A stretch of DNA of 64,000 bases. Origin: Alphaproteobacteria bacterium HGW-Alphaproteobacteria-1 (GTDB lineage: Bacteria; Pseudomonadota; Alphaproteobacteria; Rhodobacterales; Rhodobacteraceae). Of this stretch, positions 10,989 to 18,953 are shown piece after piece; position 1 is the first letter of the stretch, and every line of letters begins with the position of its first letter. The stretch covers positions 159,965-223,964 of the forward strand of contig PHEQ01000002.1 of NCBI GenBank assembly GCA_002842985.1, in the 5' to 3' direction. Position numbers and translations under genes: made by a program. Under the pieces are notes generated by a model, which made no database searches, was not told the DNA's origin, and was given only the letters and a program-made list of their open reading frames with translations.

Positions 10989-13184
10989 TCAATAGAAACT
11001 CTGCGGGTCGATATCCACCGCAAGCCGCATCTGCGCCGGTAGCTTCACCGGCCCGAGCCATTGCGCCAGCGCCGCCTGAAGCGCTGCCCCCTTGGGCGCC
11101 TTGACCAGAAGCCGCACGCGGTGCCGCCCCCTTATGCGCGCGATCGGCGCGGGCGCGGGGCCATAGACCTCGGCCCCTACCGCGCCAAGGGGTGCCGAAT
11201 GCCGCGCCAGCCATCCGCCCAGATCGAAAACGGCCTTCATGTCGGGCGAGCTCAGGATGATGCCCGCCATCCGGCCATAGGGCGGCACGCCTGCCGCCTG
11301 TCGCTCGCGTGCCTCGGCGCGCCAGAACCCCTCCTCGTCGCCGCCCAGAATCGCGCGGATCACCGGATGCTCGGGCTGATGGGTCTGCAAGAGCGCGCGC
11401 CCCGGTCGCTCGGCGCGCCCCGCCCGCCCCGCCACCTGCCGCATGAGCTGAAACGTGCGCTCGGCGGCGCGCAGGTCGCTGCCCTGAAGCCCCAGATCGG
11501 CGTCGATCACGCCGACCAGCGTCAACAGCGGGAAATTATGCCCCTTGGCCACAAGTTGCGTGCCGATGATGATGTCCGCCCCACCCGCCGCGATCTCGGC
11601 GATCTGCTCTTTCAGGGCCCGCGCCGAGGCGAAGAGATCCGACGACAGCACCGCGATGCGCGCCTCGGGAAAGAGCGCCGCCGCCTCCTCGGCCAGCCGC
11701 TCGACCCCCGGCCCCACCGGGGCCATCCGCCCCTCCACCCCGCAGGCCGGGCAGGCCAGCGGCATCGGCGCGCTCTCGCCGCATTGGTGGCAGACAAGCC
11801 GGTTCTGGAACCGGTGCTCGACCATGCGCGCGTCGCACTGCTCGCAACCGATCTGATGACCGCAGGCGCGGCACACCGTCACCGGTGCATAGCCGCGCCG
11901 GTTGAGAAACAGCATCGCCTGCTCGCCCGCCTTGAGCCGCTCGGCCACCGCGCGCCGCAGCGTGGGCGAAACCCACCGCCCCGCCGGCACCGCCTCGGCG
12001 CGCAGATCAATCGCCGCAAGCTCGGGCATCACCGCCACCCCGAAGCGCGACGCCAGATCGAGCCGCGCGTATTTCCCCGCCTCGGCATTGGCCCAGCTTT
12101 CAAGGCTTGGCGTGGCCGAGGCCAGCACCACCCGCGCCCCGCAGATCGACGCGCGCAGCACCGCCATGTCGCGCGCATGGTAAAGCACCCCGTCCTCCTG
12201 CTTGTAGGAGCCGTCATGCTCTTCATCCACCACGATCAACCCCAGATCGCGGAACGGCAGAAACAGCGCCGAGCGCGCCCCCACCACCATTTGCACGCCG
12301 CCCTGCCCGGCCATTTTCCACACCCGGCGGCGCTCGGCCATGGTGGCACCCGAATGCCATTCGGCGGGGCGCGTGCCAAAGCGCGCCTCGACACGGGTGA
12401 GAAACTCCGCTGTCAGCGCGATCTCGGGCAAAAGCACCAGCGCCTGCCGCCCCCGGCGCAGGCACTCCGCCACCGCCTCGAGATAGACCTCGGTCTTGCC
12501 CGATCCCGTGACGCCGCGCAAAAGCGTGGTGCCATAGCCGCCCGCGCGCAAGCCTGCGCCGAGCGCCTCTGCCGCCGCCGCCTGATCCTCGGTGAGCGCC
12601 TTGGCGGGGAGATCGGGATCGAGCCGGGGATAGGGCGCGTCGCGCGGCGCGGTCTCCTCACTCAGCGCGCCCTGCGCCACCAGCCCCTTGATGACCCCCG
12701 CGCCCACGCCTGCCAGATCGCACAGGTCGCGCAGGCCAAAACCCAGCCCGCCGTGATCGCGCAAGACCGCCAGGACCCGCGCGCGCGCCTCTGTCTGTCG
12801 CGCGGGCAGGCCCTCGCCCAGCCGGTAGACCTTGTGCGCGCCGGGCGGATCCGAGAGCCCAGGCGCGCGCGTGGCCAGCCGCAGCATCGCGGGCAGCGGC
12901 GTGAGCGTGTAGGCCGCCGCGCGCGCCAGAAACTCGCGCATTGCCGCACCCATCGGTGCGAGGTCCAGCACCCGGCCCACCTTGCGCGCCTTCTTGAGGT
13001 CAAAACCGCCCGCACCCGGCCCCCAGATCACCCCCATGATGCGGCGCGGCCCCAGCGGCACCTCGACGAAATCGCCCAGACCCACGCCGCCCTCGGGTGC
13101 CAGATAATCGAGCGTGCCCCCCAGCGGCTGCGCGGTCAGCACCGCCACCAGCGCGCCCTCGTCGAAATGCTCGGGCAGGCTCAC
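10989..13184 (-). CDS. priA: Primosomal replication restart helicase PriA
   Basis: PriA recognises stalled replication forks and reloads the replisome. The 731-residue protein has the N-terminal 3' DNA-binding domain, a superfamily 2 helicase core with Walker [13 protein letters not shown] and Walker B VDEEHD, and an inserted zinc-binding region of four CxxC pairs ([13 protein letters not shown] and [17 protein letters not shown]). The start is a GTG at 13184 supported by AAGGAG seven bases upstream. It is divergent from the aldolase gene with 90 bases between. Confidence 0.96.
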   Translation of the reverse strand: MSLPEHFDEGALVAVLTAQPLGGTLDYLAPEGGVGLGDFVEVPLGPRRIMGVIWGPGAGGFDLKKARKVGRVLDLAPMGAAMREFLARAAAYTLTPLPAMLRLATRAPGLSDPPGAHKVYRLGEGLPARQTEARARVLAVLRDHGGLGFGLRDLCDLAGVGAGVIKGLVAQGALSEETAPRDAPYPRLDPDLPAKALTEDQAAAAEALGAGLRAGGYGTTLLRGVTGSGKTEVYLEAVAECLRRGRQALVLLPEIALTAEFLTRVEARFGTRPAEWHSGATMAERRRVWKMAGQGGVQMVVGARSALFLPFRDLGLIVVDEEHDGSYKQEDGVLYHARDMAVLRASICGARVVLASATPSLESWANAEAGKYARLDLASRFGVAVMPELAAIDLRAEAVPAGRWVSPTLRRAVAERLKAGEQAMLFLNRRGYAPVTVCRACGHQIGCEQCDARMVEHRFQNRLVCHQCGESAPMPLACPACGVEGRMAPVGPGVERLAEEAAALFPEARIAVLSSDLFASARALKEQIAEIAAGGADIIIGTQLVAKGHNFPLLTLVGVIDADLGLQGSDLRAAERTFQLMRQVAGRAGRAERPGRALLQTHQPEHPVIRAILGGDEEGFWRAEARERQAAGVPPYGRMAGIILSSPDMKAVFDLGGWLARHSAPLGAVGAEVYGPAPAPIARIRGRHRVRLLVKAPKGAALQAALAQWLGPVKLPAQMRLAVDIDPQSFY

Positions 13185-13274
13185 GCATTCGCTCCTTTTG
13201 CGGGGTTTCAGACCCCTGATCTATGCGGTAAAGGCAGGGCCGAGACAACCCAACCCACCGCAGAGGGCAGGCCC

Positions 13275-13928
13275 ATGAAATTCTTTGTCGATACCGCCGA
13301 GATCGACCAGATCGCCGAGTTGAACGATCTGGGCATGGTCGATGGCGTTACCACCAACCCTTCGCTGATCCTCAAATCGGGGCGCGACATCCTCGAGGTG
13401 ACGCGCGAAATCGCCGCCCTCGTCGACGGACCGGTGAGCGCCGAGGTCGTGGCCCTCGACGCCGAAACGATGATCGCCGAAGGCCGCAAGCTAGCCGCCA
13501 TCGCCCCCAACATCGCCGTCAAGGTGCCGCTCACCTGGGACGGGCTCAAGGCGTGCAAGGTGCTCTCGGGCGAGGGGCACATGGTCAATGTGACGCTGTG
13601 TTTCTCGGCCAATCAGGCGCTTCTGGCGGCCAAGGCGGGGGCCAGCTTCATCTCGCCCTTCATCGGGCGGCTGGATGACATCAATCTCGACGGGATGGAG
13701 GTGATCTCCGACATCCGCCAGATCTACGACAATTACGGGTTCGAGACGCAGATTCTCGCGGCCTCCATTCGCACCGTCAATCACGCCTATCAATCCGCGA
13801 TGGTCGGCGCCGACGTGATGACCGCACCGCCTGCGGTGATCAAGGCCATGGCCGCGCATCCGCTCACCGACAAGGGGCTCGCGGCCTTCATGGCGGACTG
13901 GGAAAAGACCGGGCAGAAGATCATCTGA
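13275..13928 (+). CDS. fsa: Transaldolase / fructose-6-phosphate aldolase family protein
   Basis: A 217-residue single-domain aldolase of the short transaldolase (FSA/TalC) subfamily. It begins [10 protein letters not shown] and has the GVTTNPSLI motif near residue 25, with the Schiff-base lysine at position 83 in [12 protein letters not shown]. Members either perform the pentose-phosphate transaldolase reaction or cleave fructose 6-phosphate; the length alone does not decide. AGGGCAGG upstream supports the ATG at 13275. It stands alone, divergent from priA and followed by a double-hairpin element. Confidence 0.92.
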   Translation: MKFFVDTAEIDQIAELNDLGMVDGVTTNPSLILKSGRDILEVTREIAALVDGPVSAEVVALDAETMIAEGRKLAAIAPNIAVKVPLTWDGLKACKVLSGEGHMVNVTLCFSANQALLAAKAGASFISPFIGRLDDINLDGMEVISDIRQIYDNYGFETQILAASIRTVNHAYQSAMVGADVMTAPPAVIKAMAAHPLTDKGLAAFMADWEKTGQKII

Positions 13929-13970
13929 TCTCCACCCACTCTCCCACCGACCAAGGCACATTCCCCCGCC

Positions 13971-14030
13971 CCCTCGGGCCAGACCCGAGGGTCTCCTGCG
14001 GCACAGGATTCTCCGGTCAAGCCGGAGGAT
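13971..14030. repeat. Double-hairpin intergenic element, copy 1 (inverted orientation)
   Basis: CCCTCGGG/CCCGAGGG forms a hairpin at 13971-13991, and ATTCTCCGG/CCGGAGGAT with a TCAAG loop forms a second at 14008-14030. The reverse complement aligns end to end with the elements at 22122 and 32925, including the linker. It lies between the aldolase and DUF484 genes. Confidence 0.85.
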
Positions 14031-14114
14031 GGCGGGAATGAAGGCGAAACCGAAATTTCTTGCGGCATTGCCCGCAGCCTTCTGTTATAACGCCGCAAAG
14101 ACCAGAGGCCCGGC

Positions 14115-14822
14115 ATGAGCAGCACCCCCCAGATCACCGATACCCTGCGCGAGCGTATCATCGCGCAGCCCGACATGATCCTTGACGACAAGGACCTGAT
14201 GCGTGCCCTCATCGCGGCGAACGAGCGTGCCATGGGCGGCAATATCGTCGATCTGCGCGGCATCGCCATGGACCGGCTCGAGGCGCGGCTCGATCGGCTC
14301 GAGGATACGCACCGCTCGGTGATCGCGGCGGCCTATGAAAACCTTGCCGGCACCAATCAGGTGCACCGCGCGCTTCTGCGGATGCTCGACCCGGTGGAGT
14401 TCGAGACCTTCCTGCGCGATCTCGACGGCGAGGTGGCGCATATCCTGCGCGTCGATGCCGTGCGCCTCGTGCTCGAATCGGTGCAGAACGACAACGACCC
14501 GGCGGTGCGCCGTCTGGGCGATGTCCTGTCGGTGGCCGAGCCGGGCTTTATCCGCGGCTATCTCACGAAGGGCCGCGATGCGCCTGCGCGACAGGTCACG
14601 CTGCGCCAGATCGACGAGGGCGACATGCGCGTCTACGGCCGCACCGCGCCGCATATCCGCTCCGAGGCGTGCCTGTTGCTCGATTTCGGCTCTGACCGCC
14701 TGCCGGGGATGCTGGTCATGGGGGCCGAGGATCCGCACCAGTTCAGCCCGCAGCAGGGCACCGACCTTCTGGCGTTCTTCGTGGGCGTGTTCGAGAGGGT
14801 GATGCGCCGCTGGCTTTCGTGA
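14115..14822 (+). CDS. DUF484 family protein
   Basis: A 235-residue protein of the DUF484 (YigA-like) family. It has an N-terminal helical segment with LDRLEDTHRSVIAAAYEN, which could form a coiled coil, followed by a GAF-like C-terminal domain (RTAPHIRSEACLLLDFG, GMLVMGAEDPHQF). The biochemical role is not established. In gammaproteobacteria the gene lies directly before xerC, and here too its stop codon overlaps the xerC GTG by three to four bases, so the two are translationally coupled. Confidence 0.85.
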   Translation: MSSTPQITDTLRERIIAQPDMILDDKDLMRALIAANERAMGGNIVDLRGIAMDRLEARLDRLEDTHRSVIAAAYENLAGTNQVHRALLRMLDPVEFETFLRDLDGEVAHILRVDAVRLVLESVQNDNDPAVRRLGDVLSVAEPGFIRGYLTKGRDAPARQVTLRQIDEGDMRVYGRTAPHIRSEACLLLDFGSDRLPGMLVMGAEDPHQFSPQQGTDLLAFFVGVFERVMRRWLS

Positions 14823-15766
14823 TCAGCGCCGCCGCCCGCGACGCGCTCCAGACGTGGCTTGACACGCAAAAGGCGCTCGAAGGCGCCTCGGATCACACCA
14901 TCGACGCCTATGCGCGCGACCTGCGCGCGTTTCTGACGTTCATAAGCGCCCATCACGGCGCGGCACAGGGCCTCGGCCCGCTCGCCCGGATCACCACCTC
15001 CGACATGCGCGCCTTCATGGCGCATGAGCGTGGCACGGGGCTCGGGGCCCGCTCGCTCGCGCGCCGCCTCTCGGCGGTCAAGAGCTTTTACCGTTGGCTG
15101 TCCGAGCGCGAGGGGTTCGAGCCGACCGCTGTGCTCTCTGCGCGCAGCCCGAAATTCACCCGCAAACTGCCCCGCCCACTGAGCGAGGAGGCCGCGCGCG
15201 AGATGATCGAGCAGGTCGATTTGCAATCTGCTGAACCGTGGATCGCGGCGCGCGACCGGGCGGTGGTGACGCTGCTCTATGGCTGCGGGCTGCGCATTTC
15301 CGAGGCGCTCGGCCTCACCGGCGCGGCGCTGCCCATGGCGCAGGTGCTGCGCATCACCGGCAAGGGCGACCGCGAGCGCATCGTGCCGGTGATCGCCCCC
15401 GCCCGCGCCGCCGTGGCCGATTATGTCCGGCGCTGCCCGTTCCCGATCACGGCTGCCACACCGCTCTTTTACGGCGCGCGCGGCGGCGCGCTCGGGCCGC
15501 GCCCGGTGCAAAAGGCAATGGCACAGGTCCGCGCGCAGCTTGGCCTGCCCGCGAGCGCCACGCCCCACGCGCTGCGCCACAGCTTTGCCACCCACCTGCT
15601 GAACGCTGGTGGCGATCTGCGCGCGATCCAGGAGCTTTTGGGCCATGCCTCGCTCTCGACCACCGAGGCCTATACCGCCGTCGATACCGCGCGGTTGATG
15701 GAGGTCTATGCCCGCGCCCATCCGCAGGGCGGTGAGCGGGCGTCTGACATCCCCCTCACAGAATAG
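14819..15766 (+). CDS. xerC: Site-specific tyrosine recombinase XerC
   Basis: XerC acts with XerD at dif to resolve chromosome dimers at division. The 315-residue protein has the N-terminal SAM-like DNA-binding domain and a catalytic domain with all six active-site residues: Arg159, Lys182, His250, Arg253, His276 and the nucleophile Tyr285 (TTEAYTAVD). The start is a GTG overlapping the end of DUF484. Its chromosomal setting and standard length argue for XerC rather than a mobile-element integrase. Confidence 0.94.
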   Translation: MISAAARDALQTWLDTQKALEGASDHTIDAYARDLRAFLTFISAHHGAAQGLGPLARITTSDMRAFMAHERGTGLGARSLARRLSAVKSFYRWLSEREGFEPTAVLSARSPKFTRKLPRPLSEEAAREMIEQVDLQSAEPWIAARDRAVVTLLYGCGLRISEALGLTGAALPMAQVLRITGKGDRERIVPVIAPARAAVADYVRRCPFPITAATPLFYGARGGALGPRPVQKAMAQVRAQLGLPASATPHALRHSFATHLLNAGGDLRAIQELLGHASLSTTEAYTAVDTARLMEVYARAHPQGGERASDIPLTE

Positions 15767-15849
15767 TTAAGTTCAATTACAGCCGAGATATGCGAGGGTC
15801 CGCATCGGACAAATCCCGCACGACTGTCAGAAAACGGAGAAGACCCATT

Positions 15850-16434
15850 ATGAAACACTATCTTGCCGCCGCGACCCTTGCCCTTGGTGTGATGGCCGGT
15901 CAGCAGGCCGCAGCACAGGCCTGCGCCGCCAATGTCGAGGATCCGTTTGACCTTGACGAGGCAGCGATCACCGAAATCTACGCCTGCATCAGCGACCGGA
16001 TGGCCGAAGCCTACGCCAAGGAGGGCGATGAGGTCGCCGCCGCCTATCGCAACTGGACCGTGACCGCGACCCGCCCCGCCGTGCAGGGCGCGCATGGCAG
16101 CCGCCTCCTGCTGACTTTCGCAAACGATATCGCCGCCGAACAATATCTGAAATTCGCCGAAGAGGGTGTGACCATGCCCGCGGGCTCGGTCCTTGCCAAG
16201 GAAAGCATCACCATTTCCACCAAGAAAAAAGAGGCCGCCGTCGGCCCGCTCTTCATCATGACCAAGGGCGAGGCGGGGTCCGCGCCCGATACCGGCGACT
16301 GGGTCTATTCCGCCGTGCAGCCCAACGGCAAGCCGATGAAGTTCAAGCAGAGCTTCTGCCATGATTGCCACGTCGCCTGGGAGGCACAGGACATGATGGC
16401 CTATCCGGTGGAAGAGGTGCGCCTGTCGAACTGA
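15850..16434 (+). CDS. Secreted cytochrome P460 family protein
   Basis: A 194-residue exported haem protein. Residues 1-23 are a signal peptide (ending AAA/QA). The mature domain matches the cytochrome P460 fold, and a single c-type haem motif CHDCH lies at residues 170-174 (Cys170, Cys173, His174), close to the C-terminus as is typical for the family. Known P460 proteins oxidise hydroxylamine or bind NO; here the substrate is unknown, and the lysine cross-link cannot be assigned from sequence alone. GGAGAAG upstream sets the ATG at 15850. It is monocistronic with a hairpin downstream. Confidence 0.8.
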   Translation: MKHYLAAATLALGVMAGQQAAAQACAANVEDPFDLDEAAITEIYACISDRMAEAYAKEGDEVAAAYRNWTVTATRPAVQGAHGSRLLLTFANDIAAEQYLKFAEEGVTMPAGSVLAKESITISTKKKEAAVGPLFIMTKGEAGSAPDTGDWVYSAVQPNGKPMKFKQSFCHDCHVAWEAQDMMAYPVEEVRLSN

Positions 16435-16453
16435 TCCGCGTGCGGTTTTTGGG

Positions 16454-16480
16454 CCCGGTCCCCGCTTGGGGGCCGGGTTT
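16454..16480 (+). terminator. Probable terminator after the P460 gene
   Basis: CCCGGTCCCC (16454-16463) pairs with GGGGGCCGGG (16468-16477) across a GCTT loop, with one G-U pair, followed by only three T residues. The stem is very strong but the T run is short. Confidence 0.5.
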
Positions 16481-16519
16481 CGCTTTGCAAATCCGGCCCC
16501 CTTGCGTCATGAAACGGGG

Positions 16520-17218
16520 ATGACCCCGCGTGCCCGTGCCCTTCTTGTCCATCTGCTGACCGCGACCGGTGCCGTTTTCGCGATGCTCGCGATGCTCGCC
16601 GCGATCGACCGCGAATGGGAGCTGATGTTTCTCTGGCTCGTCGTGGCCTTTGCCGTCGACGGCATCGACGGCCCGCTCGCGCGCAAATTCGACGTCAAAC
16701 AGCATGCGCCCGAATTTGACGGCGTGCTGCTCGACCTGATCATCGACTACCTGACATATGTGTTTATCCCGGCCTTCGCGCTCTTCAAGTCGGACCTGCT
16801 GCCGGGCTGGACTGGCTGGCTTGCGATCATCGTCATCACCTTTGCCAGTGCCATGTATTTCGCCGATACGCGTATGAAGACGCTCGATAATTCCTTTTCC
16901 GGCTTTCCCGGATGCTGGAACATGGTGGTATTGGTGTGCTTTGCACTCGAGCCGAATTTCTGGATCATCCTCGCGCTTGTGACGGCGCTTTCGGTGGCGA
17001 TGTTCCTGCCGATGAAATTCATCCACCCGGTGCGCACACGCCGCTGGCGCTGGCTGTCGCTGCCCATGGCGCTTGCCTGGACCTTCTTCGCGGGCTGGGC
17101 GGCCTGGGTGCATTTCGACCCGCAAAGCTGGGCGCATTGGGGGTTGGTGGTGACAAGCCTCTATCTGCTCTTCGTGGGCATCGTGCAACAGCTCGTGCCC
17201 GAACGCGAGGCGCTCTGA
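16520..17218 (+). CDS. pcs: Phosphatidylcholine synthase
   Basis: Pcs condenses free choline with CDP-diacylglycerol to make phosphatidylcholine in the inner membrane. The 232-residue protein is highly hydrophobic (about 7-8 helices) and carries a CDP-alcohol phosphotransferase signature: VDGIDGPLARKFDV, then EFDGVLLDLIIDYL, with Asp47, Asp50, Asp67, Asp72 and Asp76 in the metal-binding positions. The PC-synthase-specific HAPEFDG context separates it from PgsA and PssA. The ATG at 16520 follows GGGGA. Presence of Pcs fits an alphaproteobacterium with PC membranes. Confidence 0.9.
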   Translation: MTPRARALLVHLLTATGAVFAMLAMLAAIDREWELMFLWLVVAFAVDGIDGPLARKFDVKQHAPEFDGVLLDLIIDYLTYVFIPAFALFKSDLLPGWTGWLAIIVITFASAMYFADTRMKTLDNSFSGFPGCWNMVVLVCFALEPNFWIILALVTALSVAMFLPMKFIHPVRTRRWRWLSLPMALAWTFFAGWAAWVHFDPQSWAHWGLVVTSLYLLFVGIVQQLVPEREAL

Positions 17219-17240
17219 GCAGACCCGCCCATGCGCCGTT

Positions 17241-17773
17241 TCAGACCCTGCCCGTCGCTTCGAGGGCAGGCCTCGCGCCGCCGTCGAACACCGCCCCCAC
17301 CGTGCGAAAGACCGACAGCGCCTCGCTCAGCGCCGCCACCGAGGTGACGCCCACCTTGTCATGCACCGCCTGGATCTGGTTGCGCACGGTCTTGAGTGCG
17401 CGCCCCGAGGCATCGGCGATCTGCGCCGGGCTTTGCCCCGACAGCAGCGCCGCGCAAACCTCGGCCTCGCGCGCGGACAGGTCATAGACATCCCGCAACA
17501 GCCCGAGATTGATCGCATCCCCGCCGCGCTGCCCGATGAAGACGGCAAAGAGCCGCTCTTCCTGCAAGAGATCCCGATCAAGCGGGTTCACCTCGTTCAA
17601 GTTGGGCCGGAATGGCGTGAGGCAGAACGAAAGCGGCCCGTCCTCGCCCTCGACCCGGAACCCGCCCCGCCACCGGCTGCCCCTCCATCTCGCGCAAGCG
17701 GGCGGCAAAGGCGCGGGCAACCTGTGCGTCCTGCATCGCCACCCGGCCATCGCCCGCCAATCGGCCTGAAATC
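17241..17773 (-). pseudogene. Truncated, frameshifted LuxR-type regulator
   Basis: The minus strand encodes the C-terminal part of a LuxR-type regulator. The helix-turn-helix is intact (YDLSAREAEVCAALLSGQSP, then IADASGRALKTVRNQI). Upstream, the coding sense jumps frame near 17662-17680: MQDAQVARAFAARLREMEG is in one frame and GFRVEGEDGPLSFCL in the next. Deleting one G from a GGGG run would rejoin VAG to GFRV. The N-terminal sensory part, probably about 200 residues, is absent because the alternative oxidase gene ends at 17774. Truncation plus frameshift indicates a decayed gene, although the single-base frameshift alone could be a sequencing error. Confidence 0.7.
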
Positions 17774-18427
17774 CTAGGGATGCCTCCCCGCCATGATCTG
17801 ATCGGCAAAGCCGTGGTTGGTGTCTCGGTGATGGGCCTCGTCGGCGCGCACGGCGATCACCACGTCGCGCAGCCGTGCCCCCTCGGGCAGGTCCCAATAG
17901 TCGATGGCGATTTGCGGCGCGGGCACGTTCGCTTGCCGTCCGGCGTCGATCTCTGCGAGGTATTGGGTGTAGCTCACGACTGCCTCCTCCTCGAGATAGC
18001 CGACGATGCGGTGGGCGGTGCGCGGCGCGAGGAGATAGGTGAAGAAGAACACGTTGTAAAATATCGCCTGGGCGATCATGATGAGCCACCGCTCGCCCCG
18101 CGAGGGTTGGGCGATGTGGATGAACGTCATCAGGTGCATCCGCTCGTTTTCCGCCTCGTCGAGCAATTCGCGGATCCAGCCCTGATCCTCGCGGATATGG
18201 CGCAGCGATTTCAGATGTTGCAGAAGTCCACCCACCATCCCCGGTACGGCGGCGACGGTTTCCAGCACCACGGCCCGATGACCGTAACGTTTGGAAAAGA
18301 ACGCATCAGCAAAGACGCGCATGAATTTCACCACGCGCAGCGCGATCCGGTCATGGATGTCGCGCGGGGCGTGGTGGGCGGTCAGGTCGGTCGTGTCGAC
18401 GGGGTGGAAGTCGTGGCTCTGTTTCAT
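17774..18427 (-). CDS. aox: Alternative (cyanide-resistant) ubiquinol oxidase
   Basis: AOX is a di-iron membrane-bound enzyme that passes electrons from ubiquinol directly to oxygen without pumping protons and resists cyanide and nitric oxide. The 217-residue protein has every family ligand motif: LET (Glu56), NERMHL (Glu95, His98), LEEEA (Glu147) and RADEAHH (Glu197, His200), with two hydrophobic hairpin helices between. The ATG at 18427 follows GGGAG at six bases; upstream open frame is ignored. It lies 74 bases after the ferredoxin gene on the same strand, with an NsrR-like operator in that gap, so it probably has its own promoter. Confidence 0.94.
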   Translation of the reverse strand: MKQSHDFHPVDTTDLTAHHAPRDIHDRIALRVVKFMRVFADAFFSKRYGHRAVVLETVAAVPGMVGGLLQHLKSLRHIREDQGWIRELLDEAENERMHLMTFIHIAQPSRGERWLIMIAQAIFYNVFFFTYLLAPRTAHRIVGYLEEEAVVSYTQYLAEIDAGRQANVPAPQIAIDYWDLPEGARLRDVVIAVRADEAHHRDTNHGFADQIMAGRHP

Positions 18428-18463
18428 GTCATGCTCCCTTTCTCCGAACCGAGATGGGGGGCA

Positions 18464-18486
18464 AAGATGAATTTTACATGCGACAT
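18464..18486 (-). promoter_or_regulatory. NsrR-like operator upstream of the alternative oxidase
   Basis: On the plus strand AAGATGAATTT, one T, then ACATGCGACAT gives the 11-1-11 layout of the gammaproteobacterial NsrR operator. The first half matches 10 of 11 consensus bases and the second 7 of 11. It lies 37 bases upstream of the AOX ATG. NsrR control of aox is known in Vibrio fischeri; transfer to this organism is inference. Confidence 0.4.
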
Positions 18487-18501
18487 TTGGCGCGGGCAGG
18501 C

Positions 18502-18858
18502 TCAGATCGTGCCGAGCGGCTCCTCGGCGCGCAAATCCTCGGCACACAGCACCGCCCCACCGTCAATCGCCAGCGCCCGCTCGCGCGCGCGCAGCATGGC
18601 CGGAGTATAGACGATGGCGCCTCTTGTGCACACATCGGCGCAGAGCCCGCATTGCTCGCAGCGGCCACCCTCCGACGTAACACAGGGATAGCCAAGCGTA
18701 TCGAGCTCAAGCGCGCCGGACGGGCAAACCGCCACACAATCCCCACAGCCAGAACAGGTCTCGGCCAGTTGCCTAAGCTCCACCGTGCCGGGCGGGCGGC
18801 GCACCCCGTTTTGCGGATGGCTTGCTCGTGCACGCGCCTGTTGCCATTCGAGTTGCAT
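18502..18858 (-). CDS. 4Fe-4S dicluster ferredoxin
   Basis: A 118-residue cytoplasmic electron carrier with two complete [4Fe-4S] motifs: CSGCGDCVAVCP near residues 34-45 and CEQCGLCADVC near residues 65-75. The N- and C-terminal extensions of about 30 residues are not usual in minimal ferredoxins and resemble NapF-like proteins. The ATG at 18858 follows GGGAGGAC. It is the gene before the alternative oxidase on the same strand, with an FNR-like box 84 bases upstream, suggesting a respiratory or NO-linked function; the redox partner is unknown. Confidence 0.87.
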   Translation of the reverse strand: MQLEWQQARARASHPQNGVRRPPGTVELRQLAETCSGCGDCVAVCPSGALELDTLGYPCVTSEGGRCEQCGLCADVCTRGAIVYTPAMLRARERALAIDGGAVLCAEDLRAEEPLGTI

Positions 18859-18935
18859 GGCGTCCTCCCGGTCCGGAACGCTACGCAGCATTCCCGTTCA
18901 CACTGTCACGCTAGCGCATGAAAACGAGTCGGACA

Positions 18936-18949
18936 ATGATATATGTCAA
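18936..18949 (-). promoter_or_regulatory. FNR/DNR-like box upstream of the ferredoxin gene
   Basis: Read on the minus strand, TTGACATATATCAT matches TTGAT-N4-ATCAA with one mismatch per half-site. Its centre is 84 bases before the ferredoxin ATG. If it sits at -41.5, the start site would be near 18901 and the -10 would be TAGCGT at 18913-18908, a modest but acceptable match. Confidence 0.42.
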
Positions 18950-18953
18950 CTTT

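Noticed and set aside
14819..15766. Phage or integron integrase
   Set aside because: The tyrosine recombinase is XerC: it is coupled to DUF484, has the standard length, and no attachment site, tRNA or phage gene is nearby.
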